This document shows positions 1 to 7,170 of a stretch of DNA of 9,039 nucleotides, piece by piece. Numbering within the stretch: position 1 is the stretch's first letter; the number at the start of each line of letters is the position of its first letter. The notes below the pieces were generated by a model. It was not told the origin of the DNA. It did not search any database and worked only from the letters and a program-made list of their open reading frames with translations. The translations under genes were made by a program, and so were the position numbers. This DNA comes from Desulfuromusa sp. (GTDB lineage: Bacteria > Desulfobacterota > Desulfuromonadia > Desulfuromonadales > Geopsychrobacteraceae), in assembly GCA_029933365.1 (NCBI GenBank), contig JAOZOH010000115.1, positions 1 to 9,039 on the forward strand, given 5' to 3'.

Positions 1-2
1 CG

Positions 3-1133
3 ATCAAACCCTTCAATGCTCAGAAAGCCAGTCAAATTTGGAAACTCAATCTGACCGAAACCCGCAAGGTGCTTGAAGAATTGGCCAGTCGAGCCATTCT
101 AGTTGATCTGGACAGAGACGGAGAGTCAATCTACGTTCTTCCGCCTCCGATGGCCGGTTTTTTTGAATTTTCCCTGATGCGGACCCGGGGTGATATCGAC
201 CAGAAAGTTCTCAGCGAACTTTTTTATCAATACATGAATGTGGAAGAGGATTTTATCCGCGAGCTGATGGCTCGTGGAGACACCCAACTTGGGCGAACTT
301 TCATACACGAACCGATACTGACCAGTGACGACGCTCTGCATGTTCTTGATTATGAACGTGCGACTGAGGTTATTAAAACAGCCTCCCACATCGGTGTAGG
401 GACCTGCTATTGTCGCCACAAAATGTCCCATCTCGGCAAAGCCTGCGATGCACCGATGGACATCTGTATGACCTTCAACAGCTCTGCGGCATCGCTCACA
501 AAACATGGTCATGCCCGCCTGATCGATTCAAGTGAATGCATGGATCTGCTGCAGCAAGCATATGATCACAATCTGGTGCAATTTGGGGAAAACGTTCGCC
601 AAGAAGTGAATTTTATTTGTAATTGTTGTGGTTGCTGCTGCGAAGCGATGATTGCAGCGCGGCGTTTTACCATTTTAAATCCAGTCCACACGACCAATTT
701 TATCCCGGAAATCCAGCAGGAGGAATGTACCGGATGCAGCAAGTGTGTCAACGTCTGTCCGGTGGAAGCCATAGCTCTCTCCTCCGCCAACGATCCGAAA
801 AAGCCAAACCGTAAACAGGCCACCCTGATAGAAGATCGCTGCCTCGGCTGTGGCCTTTGTGTGCGCGCCTGCCCTGAAGATGTCATCAAACTGAAATCAC
901 GCCCAGAACGAGTTTTGACCCCTCTCAACGGGGTCCACCGTGCCGTTGTTATGGCAATTGAACGGGGTAAATTGCAGAATCTGATTTTTGATAATCAAGC
1001 GCTGTTCAGCCACCGAGCTCTGGCTGCGTTATTTGGAGTTATTTTGCGACTGCCACCGATCAAACAAGCAATGGCCAGCAAACAGATGAAATCACGCTAT
1101 CTGGAAAGACTGATTGAAAAGCTGGACGTTTAG
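3..1133 (+). CDS. 4Fe-4S dicluster ferredoxin-like protein, 5' end missing
   Basis: The reading frame is open from the window edge and continues through a GTG at 69 that has no ribosome binding site, so I read the gene as starting outside the window. Two classical ferredoxin motifs are visible: CTGCSKCVNVCP (bases 726-761) and CLGCGLCVRACP (840-875). Together they should hold two [4Fe-4S] clusters for electron transfer. Upstream lie two more cysteine groups: CYC at 405-413 followed by two spaced cysteines, and the dense CNCCGCCC at 618-641. These suggest an additional Fe-S or metal site. The N-terminal stretch (before about base 300) has no cysteines and may be a helical or winged-helix module, as in related deltaproteobacterial Fe-S proteins; that is inference. 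The C-terminus is basic and helical, with no membrane segment. It is a soluble, probably cytoplasmic redox protein whose partner is unknown. No terminator follows it. Confidence 0.85.
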   Translation: MKPFNAQKASQIWKLNLTETRKVLEELASRAILVDLDRDGESIYVLPPPMAGFFEFSLMRTRGDIDQKVLSELFYQYMNVEEDFIRELMARGDTQLGRTFIHEPILTSDDALHVLDYERATEVIKTASHIGVGTCYCRHKMSHLGKACDAPMDICMTFNSSAASLTKHGHARLIDSSECMDLLQQAYDHNLVQFGENVRQEVNFICNCCGCCCEAMIAARRFTILNPVHTTNFIPEIQQEECTGCSKCVNVCPVEAIALSSANDPKKPNRKQATLIEDRCLGCGLCVRACPEDVIKLKSRPERVLTPLNGVHRAVVMAIERGKLQNLIFDNQALFSHRALAALFGVILRLPPIKQAMASKQMKSRYLERLIEKLDV

Positions 1134-1185
1134 ACTTGAGAACCACATCAGCTCAATCGATAAGGTTTATTCTCATAAAATCGAC

Positions 1186-1210
1186 ATATATGACTTGACT
1201 TGTCATATAT
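1186..1210. promoter_or_regulatory. Perfect inverted repeat, probable operator
   Basis: The arms ATATATGAC (1186-1194) and GTCATATAT (1202-1210) are exact reverse complements separated by TTGACTT. The 25-bp site covers the -35 box of the promoter of the following lipoprotein gene. A dimeric repressor bound here would block RNA polymerase. I cannot assign it to a known regulator family from sequence alone. It lacks a U-tract, so it is not a terminator of the preceding gene. Confidence 0.6.
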
Positions 1211-1222
1211 TGGTGATATAAG
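1195..1222 (+). promoter_or_regulatory. Sigma-70-type promoter of the VWA-OmpA lipoprotein gene
   Basis: The -35 box is TTGACT (1195-1200) and the -10 box is TATAAG (1217-1222), with a 16-base spacer. Each box matches five of six consensus bases. Transcription should start near 1229. That leaves no leader for the GTG at 1231 and so supports the downstream ATG at 1279 as the true start. Confidence 0.6.
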
Positions 1223-1261
1223 GAAAAGAAGTGCTTTACAAAGTCTTTAATTCACTTCAAC

Positions 1262-1270
1262 AAGGAGGGA
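1262..1270 (+). promoter_or_regulatory. Ribosome binding site deciding the start at 1279
   Basis: AAGGAGGGA is an almost complete Shine-Dalgarno sequence lying 8 bases before ATG 1279. The in-frame GTG at 1231 has no comparable site, so the 16-residue N-terminal extension is rejected. Confidence 0.85.
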
Positions 1271-1278
1271 TTCCCCCG

Positions 1279-2550
1279 ATGAAAAAACTGCAAAAACTAT
1301 TAATCTTGTTCGCTCTGGTTGCCTTGGTAGCCAGCTGTGCCCCAGTGATGCAACCACCTCTTAAAGCTCTTGACTCAGGCGCTTCAGCCACTTCTGGTGG
1401 AAAGTATGTTCCGAAAGTCGATAACTTCGAGGTGATTCTTGATTCGTCCTTAACTATGGAGAAGTCCTTTCCGGCAGCTCGGCAAATCGTCAGCCGGATC
1501 AATCAGGGGATTCCATCTGATTTAAGCTATAATGGTGGTCTGCGCAGTATTGGCCACAGTAGTTACCAATCGAAAAACCCAACGGATCTGCTCTACGGGA
1601 TGTCCTCATACAATAAGTCCGGCTTCCATGCTGGGCTAGGAAAAATCAAGTATGTTGGTGGACCGACCCCTATGGCTGCAGCACTGCAAGCTGCTGGGAA
1701 CGACCTCAAATCAGCCTCAAGTAAATCGGCACTGATTCTGGTCAGTGACGGTCTGCATATGAACAATGCCCCGGCTGCAGCCAAAAATCTTAAAGGGATG
1801 ATGGGAAGCAACCTCTGCATCTACACGATCGCTATTGGCAATGGAAATAATGGCGCAGGTCAGGACATGCTGAAACAACTTGCCGATATCGGTCAGTGTG
1901 GCTTTGCTACAACTGATGCTGATCTGGCGGATAACGCCAGCATGACAAACTTCATCAACACCGTTTTTCTGGATAATGCTCCCGTTGTCGTTAAGCCAAA
2001 ACCGGCCCCCAAACCAGTTCCGGCAAAAGACAGTGATGGTGATGGCGTTATCGATGCTATGGATAAGTGTCCCAACACTCCTAAAGGAGCTCCGGTTGAC
2101 AGGTTTGGTTGTCCGCTCGACAGCGATGGTGATAGTGTCTATGACTACATGGACCAATGTCCTGGCACACCTGCAGGAGTATCCGTTGATGTCTACGGTT
2201 GCCCGACCAAGCTGACTCTGCATATCAACTTTGGTCACGATAGCAATAAAATTGGTGCTGAATTTGATAGCGAAATAGCCAAAGCAGCTCAATGCATCAA
2301 CGACTACCCTGGTAATACCGTTATCATTGAAGGTCATACGGACAGCAGTGGTGCCGCAGCGTACAATCTGAAGCTCTCTGAGAAACGCGCTGCTGCAGTT
2401 AAAAATCGTCTGATAGAGAAATTCAATATTAAGGGATCTAGAATGATTGCACAGGGTTTTGGTGAAAGTCACCCAGTTGCAGACAACAAAACTGCAGGAG
2501 GAAAAGCCTTGAATCGTCGAGTGGAAGTCGCCTGCGGTGCATCTAACTAA
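1279..2550 (+). CDS. VWA-TSP3-OmpA outer-membrane lipoprotein
   Basis: The 423-residue protein opens with a lipoprotein signal (MKKLQKLLIL, hydrophobic core, lipobox VASC). Cys20 should be lipidated, and Ala at +2 predicts the outer membrane. Residues about 49-235 form a von Willebrand A domain. Its metal-ion-dependent adhesion site (MIDAS) shows D55-S57-T59 (Thr for the usual last Ser), T130 in GGPTPM and D157 in LVSDG. A Pro/Lys linker (about 234-249) leads to two thrombospondin type-3-like repeats starting DSDGDG (251) and DSDGDS (281), each ending in CP. These are typical calcium-binding rods. Residues about 314-418 are an OmpA C-terminal domain. D355 (EGHTD) and R370 (LSEKRA) fit the known pair that grips diaminopimelate in peptidoglycan. 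It probably tethers the outer membrane to the wall while displaying a binding domain; the ligand is unknown. It has its own promoter and terminator, so it is monocistronic. Confidence 0.9.
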   Translation: MKKLQKLLILFALVALVASCAPVMQPPLKALDSGASATSGGKYVPKVDNFEVILDSSLTMEKSFPAARQIVSRINQGIPSDLSYNGGLRSIGHSSYQSKNPTDLLYGMSSYNKSGFHAGLGKIKYVGGPTPMAAALQAAGNDLKSASSKSALILVSDGLHMNNAPAAAKNLKGMMGSNLCIYTIAIGNGNNGAGQDMLKQLADIGQCGFATTDADLADNASMTNFINTVFLDNAPVVVKPKPAPKPVPAKDSDGDGVIDAMDKCPNTPKGAPVDRFGCPLDSDGDSVYDYMDQCPGTPAGVSVDVYGCPTKLTLHINFGHDSNKIGAEFDSEIAKAAQCINDYPGNTVIIEGHTDSSGAAAYNLKLSEKRAAAVKNRLIEKFNIKGSRMIAQGFGESHPVADNKTAGGKALNRRVEVACGASN

Positions 2551-2573
2551 ACAAAATTTGAGTAAATAAAGAC

Positions 2574-2606
2574 AAAAAAACGGGAGCCATTGGGCTCCCG
2601 TTTTTT
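2574..2606 (+). terminator. Intrinsic terminator after the OmpA-type lipoprotein gene
   Basis: CGGGAGCC (2581-2588) and GGCTCCCG (2593-2600) form an 8-bp GC-rich stem with loop ATTG, followed by six T. A run of seven A before the stem extends the pairing and would allow termination on the other strand too. It lies 23 bases after the stop codon. Confidence 0.95.
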
Positions 2607-2667
2607 GTTCCATCACCCTGCCGCAATATCAAAGTTTGACTATTGATGCACTCGCAAAAATGAATCA

Positions 2668-2684
2668 GATGGCTATTAGCCATC
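2668..2684. promoter_or_regulatory. 17-bp palindrome upstream of a promoter, possible regulator site
   Basis: GATGGCTA and TAGCCATC are exact 8-base arms around one central T. The site is centred about 36 bases before the -35 box of the next gene, a place typical of activator sites. There is no U-tract, so it is not a terminator. No regulator family is recognised. Confidence 0.4.
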
Positions 2685-2711
2685 ACTATTGTTAGAAAAA
2701 AATATTCACTT

Positions 2712-2740
2712 TTGTCAAATCAACTTGACTGAGCTATGAT
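2712..2740 (+). promoter_or_regulatory. Sigma-70-type promoter of the small exported protein gene
   Basis: TTGTCA (2712-2717) and TATGAT (2735-2740) are spaced by exactly 17 bases, each with five of six consensus matches. The expected start of transcription near 2747 gives a leader of about 26 bases to GTG 2773. A short inverted pair, GTCAA (2714-2718) and TTGAC (2725-2729), overlaps the -35 region and may be chance. Confidence 0.6.
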
Positions 2741-2772
2741 ACCTTTTTCAGACACATTTGGAGATATTTTCA

Positions 2773-3411
2773 GTGATACACCTCTTTTGCCTGCTACTCC
2801 TGCTGATTCCAACTCTAACCAGAGCAGAATCAACCATCAACTGTCATTGTTTTCAGGATCGTACCTTTAACCACCGGGATACCGCAGCAGCCGACCCCTA
2901 TTTTCTGGCAACGACGCAGAATTCCTTTATTTCGCTAATCTATAGAGTTGATAAACGCATGCTGGTTAAGGCCAAAATGTCGGGGACAAGCGGATCTCAT
3001 TTGTGGGTTCTTTTTGATGTTGCGGTACGCAGTCAGCAGGAAATCAACACGGTCGACAAGGTTTATCTACGCACCAAACACTGGAATGCTGCTTTTAAGG
3101 AACTGAACCTCACCCCACAACAATTGGGAGAAGAATACTGGCAGTTAGGGGAAGCACCAGAGAAGCTGGCAGACCTTATTGTCGACAAACAACTGATCAA
3201 ACAATTTGGTGTCTCAGCAGCAGATCTGAGCAGATGGCGAGAATACGGAATGAATAGAAAGGAATTGATTCTGGCAATCCTGTTAGAAGGTGATCCTATA
3301 ACAGTTTATAACCAAGTTAACAGTGGTCAGCAGACTTGGGGAAAGCTTCTATATGATCAGGGGCTGCAGGATGGCAAGGCCATCAATAAACGCTTGCGAG
3401 AACTGATGTAG
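2773..3411 (+). CDS. Exported protein of unknown function
   Basis: I do not recognise the family. I chose GTG 2773 because GGAG (2760-2763) lies 9 bases before it. The longer frame from TTG 2758 has no binding site and would consume this one. The 212-residue product begins with a hydrophobic leucine-rich stretch ending TRA, consistent with signal peptidase cleavage after residue 18, though the usual N-terminal positive charge is missing. The mature protein starts with a CHC pair (C24, C26), followed by an aromatic segment (about 42-85) and an amphipathic helical C-terminal half (about 105-212). No membrane helix follows the signal. A periplasmic location is likely; the cysteine pair could form a disulfide or bind metal or heme-related groups, but no CxxCH motif is present. 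It has its own promoter and may be transcribed with the next gene, 116 bases downstream. Confidence 0.75.
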   Translation: MIHLFCLLLLLIPTLTRAESTINCHCFQDRTFNHRDTAAADPYFLATTQNSFISLIYRVDKRMLVKAKMSGTSGSHLWVLFDVAVRSQQEINTVDKVYLRTKHWNAAFKELNLTPQQLGEEYWQLGEAPEKLADLIVDKQLIKQFGVSAADLSRWREYGMNRKELILAILLEGDPITVYNQVNSGQQTWGKLLYDQGLQDGKAINKRLRELM

Positions 3412-3443
3412 TGAGCCAAACTGACAGTTAAAAACCATCTAAA

Positions 3444-3463
3444 AATACCTCAAACGAGGTATT
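3444..3463. other. Hairpin after the exported-protein gene
   Basis: AATACCTC and GAGGTATT form an 8-bp perfect stem with loop AAAC, 32 bases after the stop codon. The downstream sequence is T-rich (bases 3473-3484) but lacks a U-tract directly after the stem. It may be a weak terminator or a 3'-end stabilising hairpin. Confidence 0.4.
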
Positions 3464-3527
3464 CTGTATGCCTATTTTATTTTTAAGCTATTAAGATTCA
3501 AAGATTACTGAGGATAAACAAAGAAGA

Positions 3528-4007
3528 ATGAAACTGGACAGCAAACAGAACAAAAGTATTTTCAGCGGTGTCATGCTTGGCTACCTGGTGTTGATTCTGC
3601 ATATCCTGCTGATGGTTGGCTTGGTCGTGACCGTGATTCTGATTAAAGGAATTTACGATTTTCGCTGGCTGATTTTCATTTTAGGAATCGCCTTAGTCGG
3701 TGGATCGGGCTACTATTTTTACCACTATTTCAAAGAACACAGACAAAAAATCAACGATATCATGTCTAACCCGGCCTTCAATGACCGGACCCTGGAGATC
3801 AGTTTAATGGGGGGAATGGCGACGCTGAAATTGGGTCATAAAGATGACAGCATCAAATTGATTGAAGCGGAGGGTGACACCCCGATGAAACAGCTGGAGT
3901 CACCAAGATCAAGTCAGATCAAAGAGTTATCTGAACTAACCCGGATGCTGGATGATGAGTTGATTACCCGCGAAGAATTTTTACGCCTGAAAAAAGAGAT
4001 CCTTTGA
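3528..4007 (+). CDS. Two-helix membrane protein with C-terminal SHOCT motif
   Basis: The 159-residue protein has two hydrophobic helices (about 11-39 and 46-66) joined by a short loop, so both ends are probably cytoplasmic. A charged linker follows (about 67-125), and the last 30 residues (130-159) have the pattern of a SHOCT domain: a leucine-spaced helix, the turn DDELITREEF, then a second helix ending LKKEIL. SHOCT tails are common on small membrane proteins and are thought to mediate oligomerisation or protein contact; the cellular role here is unknown. The ATG at 3528 is preceded only by a weak site (GAGG at 3510-3513, 14 bases away, or AAGAAG too close), so translation may be modest. 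I see no convincing promoter directly upstream. The gene lies 56 bases before the HerA-like ATPase gene and may share its transcript. Confidence 0.8.
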   Translation: MKLDSKQNKSIFSGVMLGYLVLILHILLMVGLVVTVILIKGIYDFRWLIFILGIALVGGSGYYFYHYFKEHRQKINDIMSNPAFNDRTLEISLMGGMATLKLGHKDDSIKLIEAEGDTPMKQLESPRSSQIKELSELTRMLDDELITREEFLRLKKEIL

Positions 4008-4014
4008 TTTTCAC

Positions 4015-4038
4015 GCTGTCCTGGGTAGGTTGGACAGC
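4015..4038. other. Hairpin between the SHOCT gene and the ATPase gene
   Basis: GCTGTCC (4015-4021) and GGACAGC (4032-4038) can form a 7-bp stem with a 10-base loop, starting 7 bases after the SHOCT gene stop. The following bases (TATTCATTCTT) are only loosely T-rich. It could be a leaky terminator or a processing or stabilising element that separates expression of the two genes. Confidence 0.4.
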
Positions 4039-4063
4039 TATTCATTCTTAACAGGAGGGAGAC

Positions 4064-5557
4064 ATGCCTTTACCCGTCATCAATCTTGGTGCAAGCCAAG
4101 GACAATTGATCCAACAACTTGGCAAAATGAGCAATCGCCATGGCTTGATTGCTGGAGCAACAGGAACCGGAAAAACTGTCACTCTGCAGGTTCTTGCCGA
4201 AGGTTTTTCAAAGTTGGGAGTTCCAGTATTTGCCGCCGACATCAAAGGTGACCTTTCCGGGTTGGCAGCAGCAGGAAAAAGTCATCCAAAAATTGATGAG
4301 CGGCTGGCACAGATTCCATTACCTGACTATCGGCTACAACCCTGCCCGACTCTGTTCTGGAGCATTGATAATGATAAGGGACATCCAGTACGCACGACCA
4401 TCTCAGAGATGGGTCCCCTCCTGCTGGCGAATCTGTTGGAGCTCAACGAAACTCAAAGTGGAATTCTTTACGCAGCATTTGAAATTGCTGATGATGAAGG
4501 GATGTTGCTGCTGGATCTGAAGGACCTGCGTTCCCTGCTGTTATGGATGGGAGAAAATGCCGCGGAATTGCGCAACGAATACGGAAATATTGCTTCGGCC
4601 AGTATCGGCGCCATTCAACGCCGCTTGCTGGTTTTAGAAGAACAAGGGGCAGATCAATTCTTCGGTGAGCCCGCCTTGCAGTTAAGTGATTTGATGAACT
4701 GTGACTTTTCCGGTCGCGGAGTGATCAGTCTGCTCGATGCCAGCACCTTGATCCATCGCTCTCCTAAAGTTTATGCCGCCTTTCTCCTGTGGTTACTAGC
4801 TGAACTTTTCGAGCAATTACCAGAAGTTGGCGACACAGAGCTGCCCAAACTGGTGTTGTTTTTTGATGAGGCACACCTGTTGTTCAACGATGCGCCCAAA
4901 AATCTGCTGAACAAGATTGAACAAGTGGCCCGACTGATCCGTTCCAAAGGGGTCGGTGTGTTCTTTATTACTCAAAGTCCTCTTGATATCCCAGAAGATA
5001 TTCTTGGACAGTTGGGTCTAAAAATTGAACATGCCCTACGTGCTTTTACCGCAAAAGATCGTAAAACAGTTAAAGCAGTCGCAGATTCCTTTCGTGCTAA
5101 TCCAGATTTTGACACAAAAGAAATTGTGACACAGCTGGGAACTGGTGAAGCATTGGTTTCCATACTGGATGAAAAAGGGGCGCCGACTCCCGTTGAACGT
5201 GTGCTTATCTCTCCCCCGGAGAGCCAGATTGGCCCGATTGACTCACAAACCCGGCAAACACTGCTACAACGCTCTCCTATTGGCAGGCGCTATAACCAGC
5301 CGGTTGATCGGGAATCGGCCTATGAACTGCTGAAAAAGAAAGCACTAGCATCTACCCAAGCAGAACAGGCAGAAGAAGCACGCTTGAACGCAGAAAAAGA
5401 ACGACAAAAACTAGAAAAATCGCAAAAGAGAGGTTCTGGAAGAAAGCGTCAAAGTGCCGCTGAAGCGATGATAAAAAGTGCTGCCCGATCAATTGGCAGT
5501 CAACTCGGGCGACAGATTATTCGCGGCGTCCTTGGATCGTTTTTTGGCAGTAGATAG
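4064..5557 (+). CDS. HerA-like ATPase, DUF853 (YjgR) family
   Basis: The 497-residue length and architecture match the DUF853 family, whose E. coli member is YjgR. The N-terminal signature (MPLPVINLGASQGQ) leads directly to Walker A GATGTGKT (residues 31-38). A HerA/FtsK-type motif DIKGDLSG follows shortly after. Walker B is LVLFFDEAHLLF, with Asp268-Glu269 as the catalytic acidic pair. The motif FFITQSPLDIPEDILGQLG (around 303-321) fits the sensor region of this fold. Residues about 430-460 are rich in Ala, Glu, Gln and Lys, suggesting a coiled coil, and the C-terminus is basic, possibly for nucleic acid contact. The family is inferred to be ring-forming ATPases related to DNA translocases; its physiological substrate is not established. 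The start is certain: AGGAGG (4053-4058) sits 5 bases before ATG 4064. No nurA-like nuclease gene is adjacent, so this is not the archaeal HerA-NurA repair pair. Confidence 0.93.
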   Translation: MPLPVINLGASQGQLIQQLGKMSNRHGLIAGATGTGKTVTLQVLAEGFSKLGVPVFAADIKGDLSGLAAAGKSHPKIDERLAQIPLPDYRLQPCPTLFWSIDNDKGHPVRTTISEMGPLLLANLLELNETQSGILYAAFEIADDEGMLLLDLKDLRSLLLWMGENAAELRNEYGNIASASIGAIQRRLLVLEEQGADQFFGEPALQLSDLMNCDFSGRGVISLLDASTLIHRSPKVYAAFLLWLLAELFEQLPEVGDTELPKLVLFFDEAHLLFNDAPKNLLNKIEQVARLIRSKGVGVFFITQSPLDIPEDILGQLGLKIEHALRAFTAKDRKTVKAVADSFRANPDFDTKEIVTQLGTGEALVSILDEKGAPTPVERVLISPPESQIGPIDSQTRQTLLQRSPIGRRYNQPVDRESAYELLKKKALASTQAEQAEEARLNAEKERQKLEKSQKRGSGRKRQSAAEAMIKSAARSIGSQLGRQIIRGVLGSFFGSR

Positions 5558-5578
5558 AAGGTCTTTTTGAACTGGTCG

Positions 5579-5614
5579 ACCGCAGAGAGCTGATAAGAAC
5601 CAGCTCTCTGCGGT
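5579..5614. terminator. Long hairpin between convergent genes
   Basis: A perfect 14-bp stem (5579-5592 with 5601-5614, arm ACCGCAGAGAGCTG) encloses the 8-base loop ATAAGAAC. It sits between the stops of the ATPase gene (5557) and tctA (5632), so it would form at the 3' end of both transcripts. Neither strand has a U-tract after the stem, so classical intrinsic termination is uncertain. Rho-assisted termination or exonuclease blocking is equally possible. Confidence 0.6.
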
Positions 5615-5631
5615 TACCTGACAGAGTCAGA

Positions 5632-7170
5632 TTAACCAACAATCGTTGGATCATCCTTCTTCTTTCGTGAGCTCATCAGAGATCTTAACAGGGGGAAAAA
5701 TAGGATAAAGAGAGTCGTAAGATTAATCCCCAAGGTCAGTGGTCGTTGCCACATGAAACTGAAAGAATCGTCATAGATCATCAATGCCCTGCGCAAATTA
5801 TCTTCCATCAAGCCACCGAGGATAAATCCAAGCAACAGTGGTGCCATGGGAAAATTCATCAATCGCAAAGCCATTGCAGCAAGACAGAAGAGCACCATCA
5901 TCAGAATATCAAAATCGTTAAATGTAACCAGATAGACCCCCATCAACGAGAAGAACAGAATCATCGGCACCATAAAAACGCGCGGAATCGCCAGTAACCG
6001 GGCAAAATATGGGATGAGAGGCAGGTTCAGAACCAACAGAAAAATATTGCCTAGATACATCGACATAATGATGCCCCAGAAAACTTCAGGGCTATCGGTA
6101 AACATTCTTGGCCCTGGTTCGATTCCATAAGCAATCAGTGCCCCCAACATAACCGCTGTTGTTCCTGAGCCTGGGATTCCGAGACAGAGCAGTGGGACAA
6201 ATGATCCAGAGCTGGCAGCATTGTTTCCGGCTTCTGGTGCAGAAAGCCCACGTAAACTTCCTTTGCCAAACTTAGCCCGTTCCTCTGGCGGAGCTAGATT
6301 TCGCTCCATTCCGTAAGACATAAAAGACCCCAAGGTAGCTCCAGCCCCGGGAAGAACTCCAATAAAAAAACCCAGCAGTGAAGAACGAGCAATCGTTGGA
6401 GCAATCAACTTGAATTCTTTTTTGGTTACTTTCAGGCTTTTAAACCCAATCATTTTCGGTTTCAGGCTGTCAGAGGAAGCATCTCTATTCAGAATAATTG
6501 AAAGAGCTTCAGTTAATGCAAAGGTTGCCATGGCCAGCATCAGAAATTCAATCCCGTCCAGCAGTTCCAGAGAACCAAAGGTAAAGCGCTGCACACCGGA
6601 GGTCTGATCCGTACCCACGGTAGCCAGCATTAACCCAAGGACAACCATCAACAATGCCTTTAACACCCCGCCCCGCCCGGCAAACGCCGAAACCGCTGTC
6701 AGCCCAAGGATCATCAGGGCAAAATAATCTGCCGATTGAAAACTGGTCGCCACGTTGGCCAATATCGGAGCAAATACCATCAGCATGATGACCGAAACCG
6801 TACCGCCAGAAAAAGAGGAATAGGCGGCAACAGCCAAAGCCTTGCCCGGATAGCCCTGCCGCGCCAGAGGGTAACCATCCAGCGCTGTTGCAACCGTTGC
6901 TGCCTCACCGGGTGCATTGATCAAGATGGAGGAGGTTGATCCACCAAAGATGGCTCCATAATAAACGCCGGCCAATAAAACCATCCCCGTAGTCGGGTCA
7001 AGTCCGTAAGTGACAGGAATCAATAATGCAACAGCAGTAATTGGCCCGAGACCAGGCAACATCCCGATCAAGCTGCCCATAAAACAACCGAACAACACCA
7101 TGGCAATATTCAGTGGGATCATCGTAGTGCTGATCCCGGTCAGCATACCGTTAAGCATTCCATCCCACAT
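5632..7170 (-). CDS. tctA: Tripartite tricarboxylate transporter large membrane subunit TctA
   Basis: The 512-residue protein has the length and motifs of TctA, the large permease of the tripartite tricarboxylate transporter family. It moves a carboxylate across the inner membrane using an ion gradient after delivery by TctC. The family's two-fold internal repeat is visible: GMLPGLG (36-42) in the first half and GVLPGAGATLGSF (271-283) in the second. Each is followed by a glycine-rich membrane motif, GAIFGGSTSSILINAPGE (72-89) and GIPGSGTTAVMLGA (331-344). The family motif APEAGNNA is at 311-318. About ten or more hydrophobic helices are present, and the C-terminus is a basic cytoplasmic tail. 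The start is firm: GGGAG lies 7 bases upstream, and the ATG shares its A with the TAA of tctB (TAATG), indicating translational coupling. Substrate cannot be read from sequence; citrate is only the founding example. Confidence 0.96.
   Translation of the reverse strand: MWDGMLNGMLTGISTTMIPLNIAMVLFGCFMGSLIGMLPGLGPITAVALLIPVTYGLDPTTGMVLLAGVYYGAIFGGSTSSILINAPGEAATVATALDGYPLARQGYPGKALAVAAYSSFSGGTVSVIMLMVFAPILANVATSFQSADYFALMILGLTAVSAFAGRGGVLKALLMVVLGLMLATVGTDQTSGVQRFTFGSLELLDGIEFLMLAMATFALTEALSIILNRDASSDSLKPKMIGFKSLKVTKKEFKLIAPTIARSSLLGFFIGVLPGAGATLGSFMSYGMERNLAPPEERAKFGKGSLRGLSAPEAGNNAASSGSFVPLLCLGIPGSGTTAVMLGALIAYGIEPGPRMFTDSPEVFWGIIMSMYLGNIFLLVLNLPLIPYFARLLAIPRVFMVPMILFFSLMGVYLVTFNDFDILMMVLFCLAAMALRLMNFPMAPLLLGFILGGLMEDNLRRALMIYDDSFSFMWQRPLTLGINLTTLFILFFPLLRSLMSSRKKKDDPTIVG

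Noticed and set aside
566..928. 120-codon minus-strand frame opposite the ferredoxin-like gene
   Set aside because: It is a composition shadow of the Fe-S coding sequence, with low-complexity Gln/Arg stretches and no binding site.
1231..1278. GTG-initiated 16-residue extension of the lipoprotein
   Set aside because: It would start at the predicted transcription start, lacks a binding site and would bury the lipoprotein signal.
1717..2616. 299-codon open frame on the minus strand opposite the VWA-OmpA gene
   Set aside because: It is antisense to a gene with clear domains, shows no recognisable motif, and runs through the terminator at 2574-2606.
4149..4520. 123-codon frame within the DUF853 ATPase gene
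   Set aside because: It lies in another frame of a well-supported gene and its product has no coherent domain.
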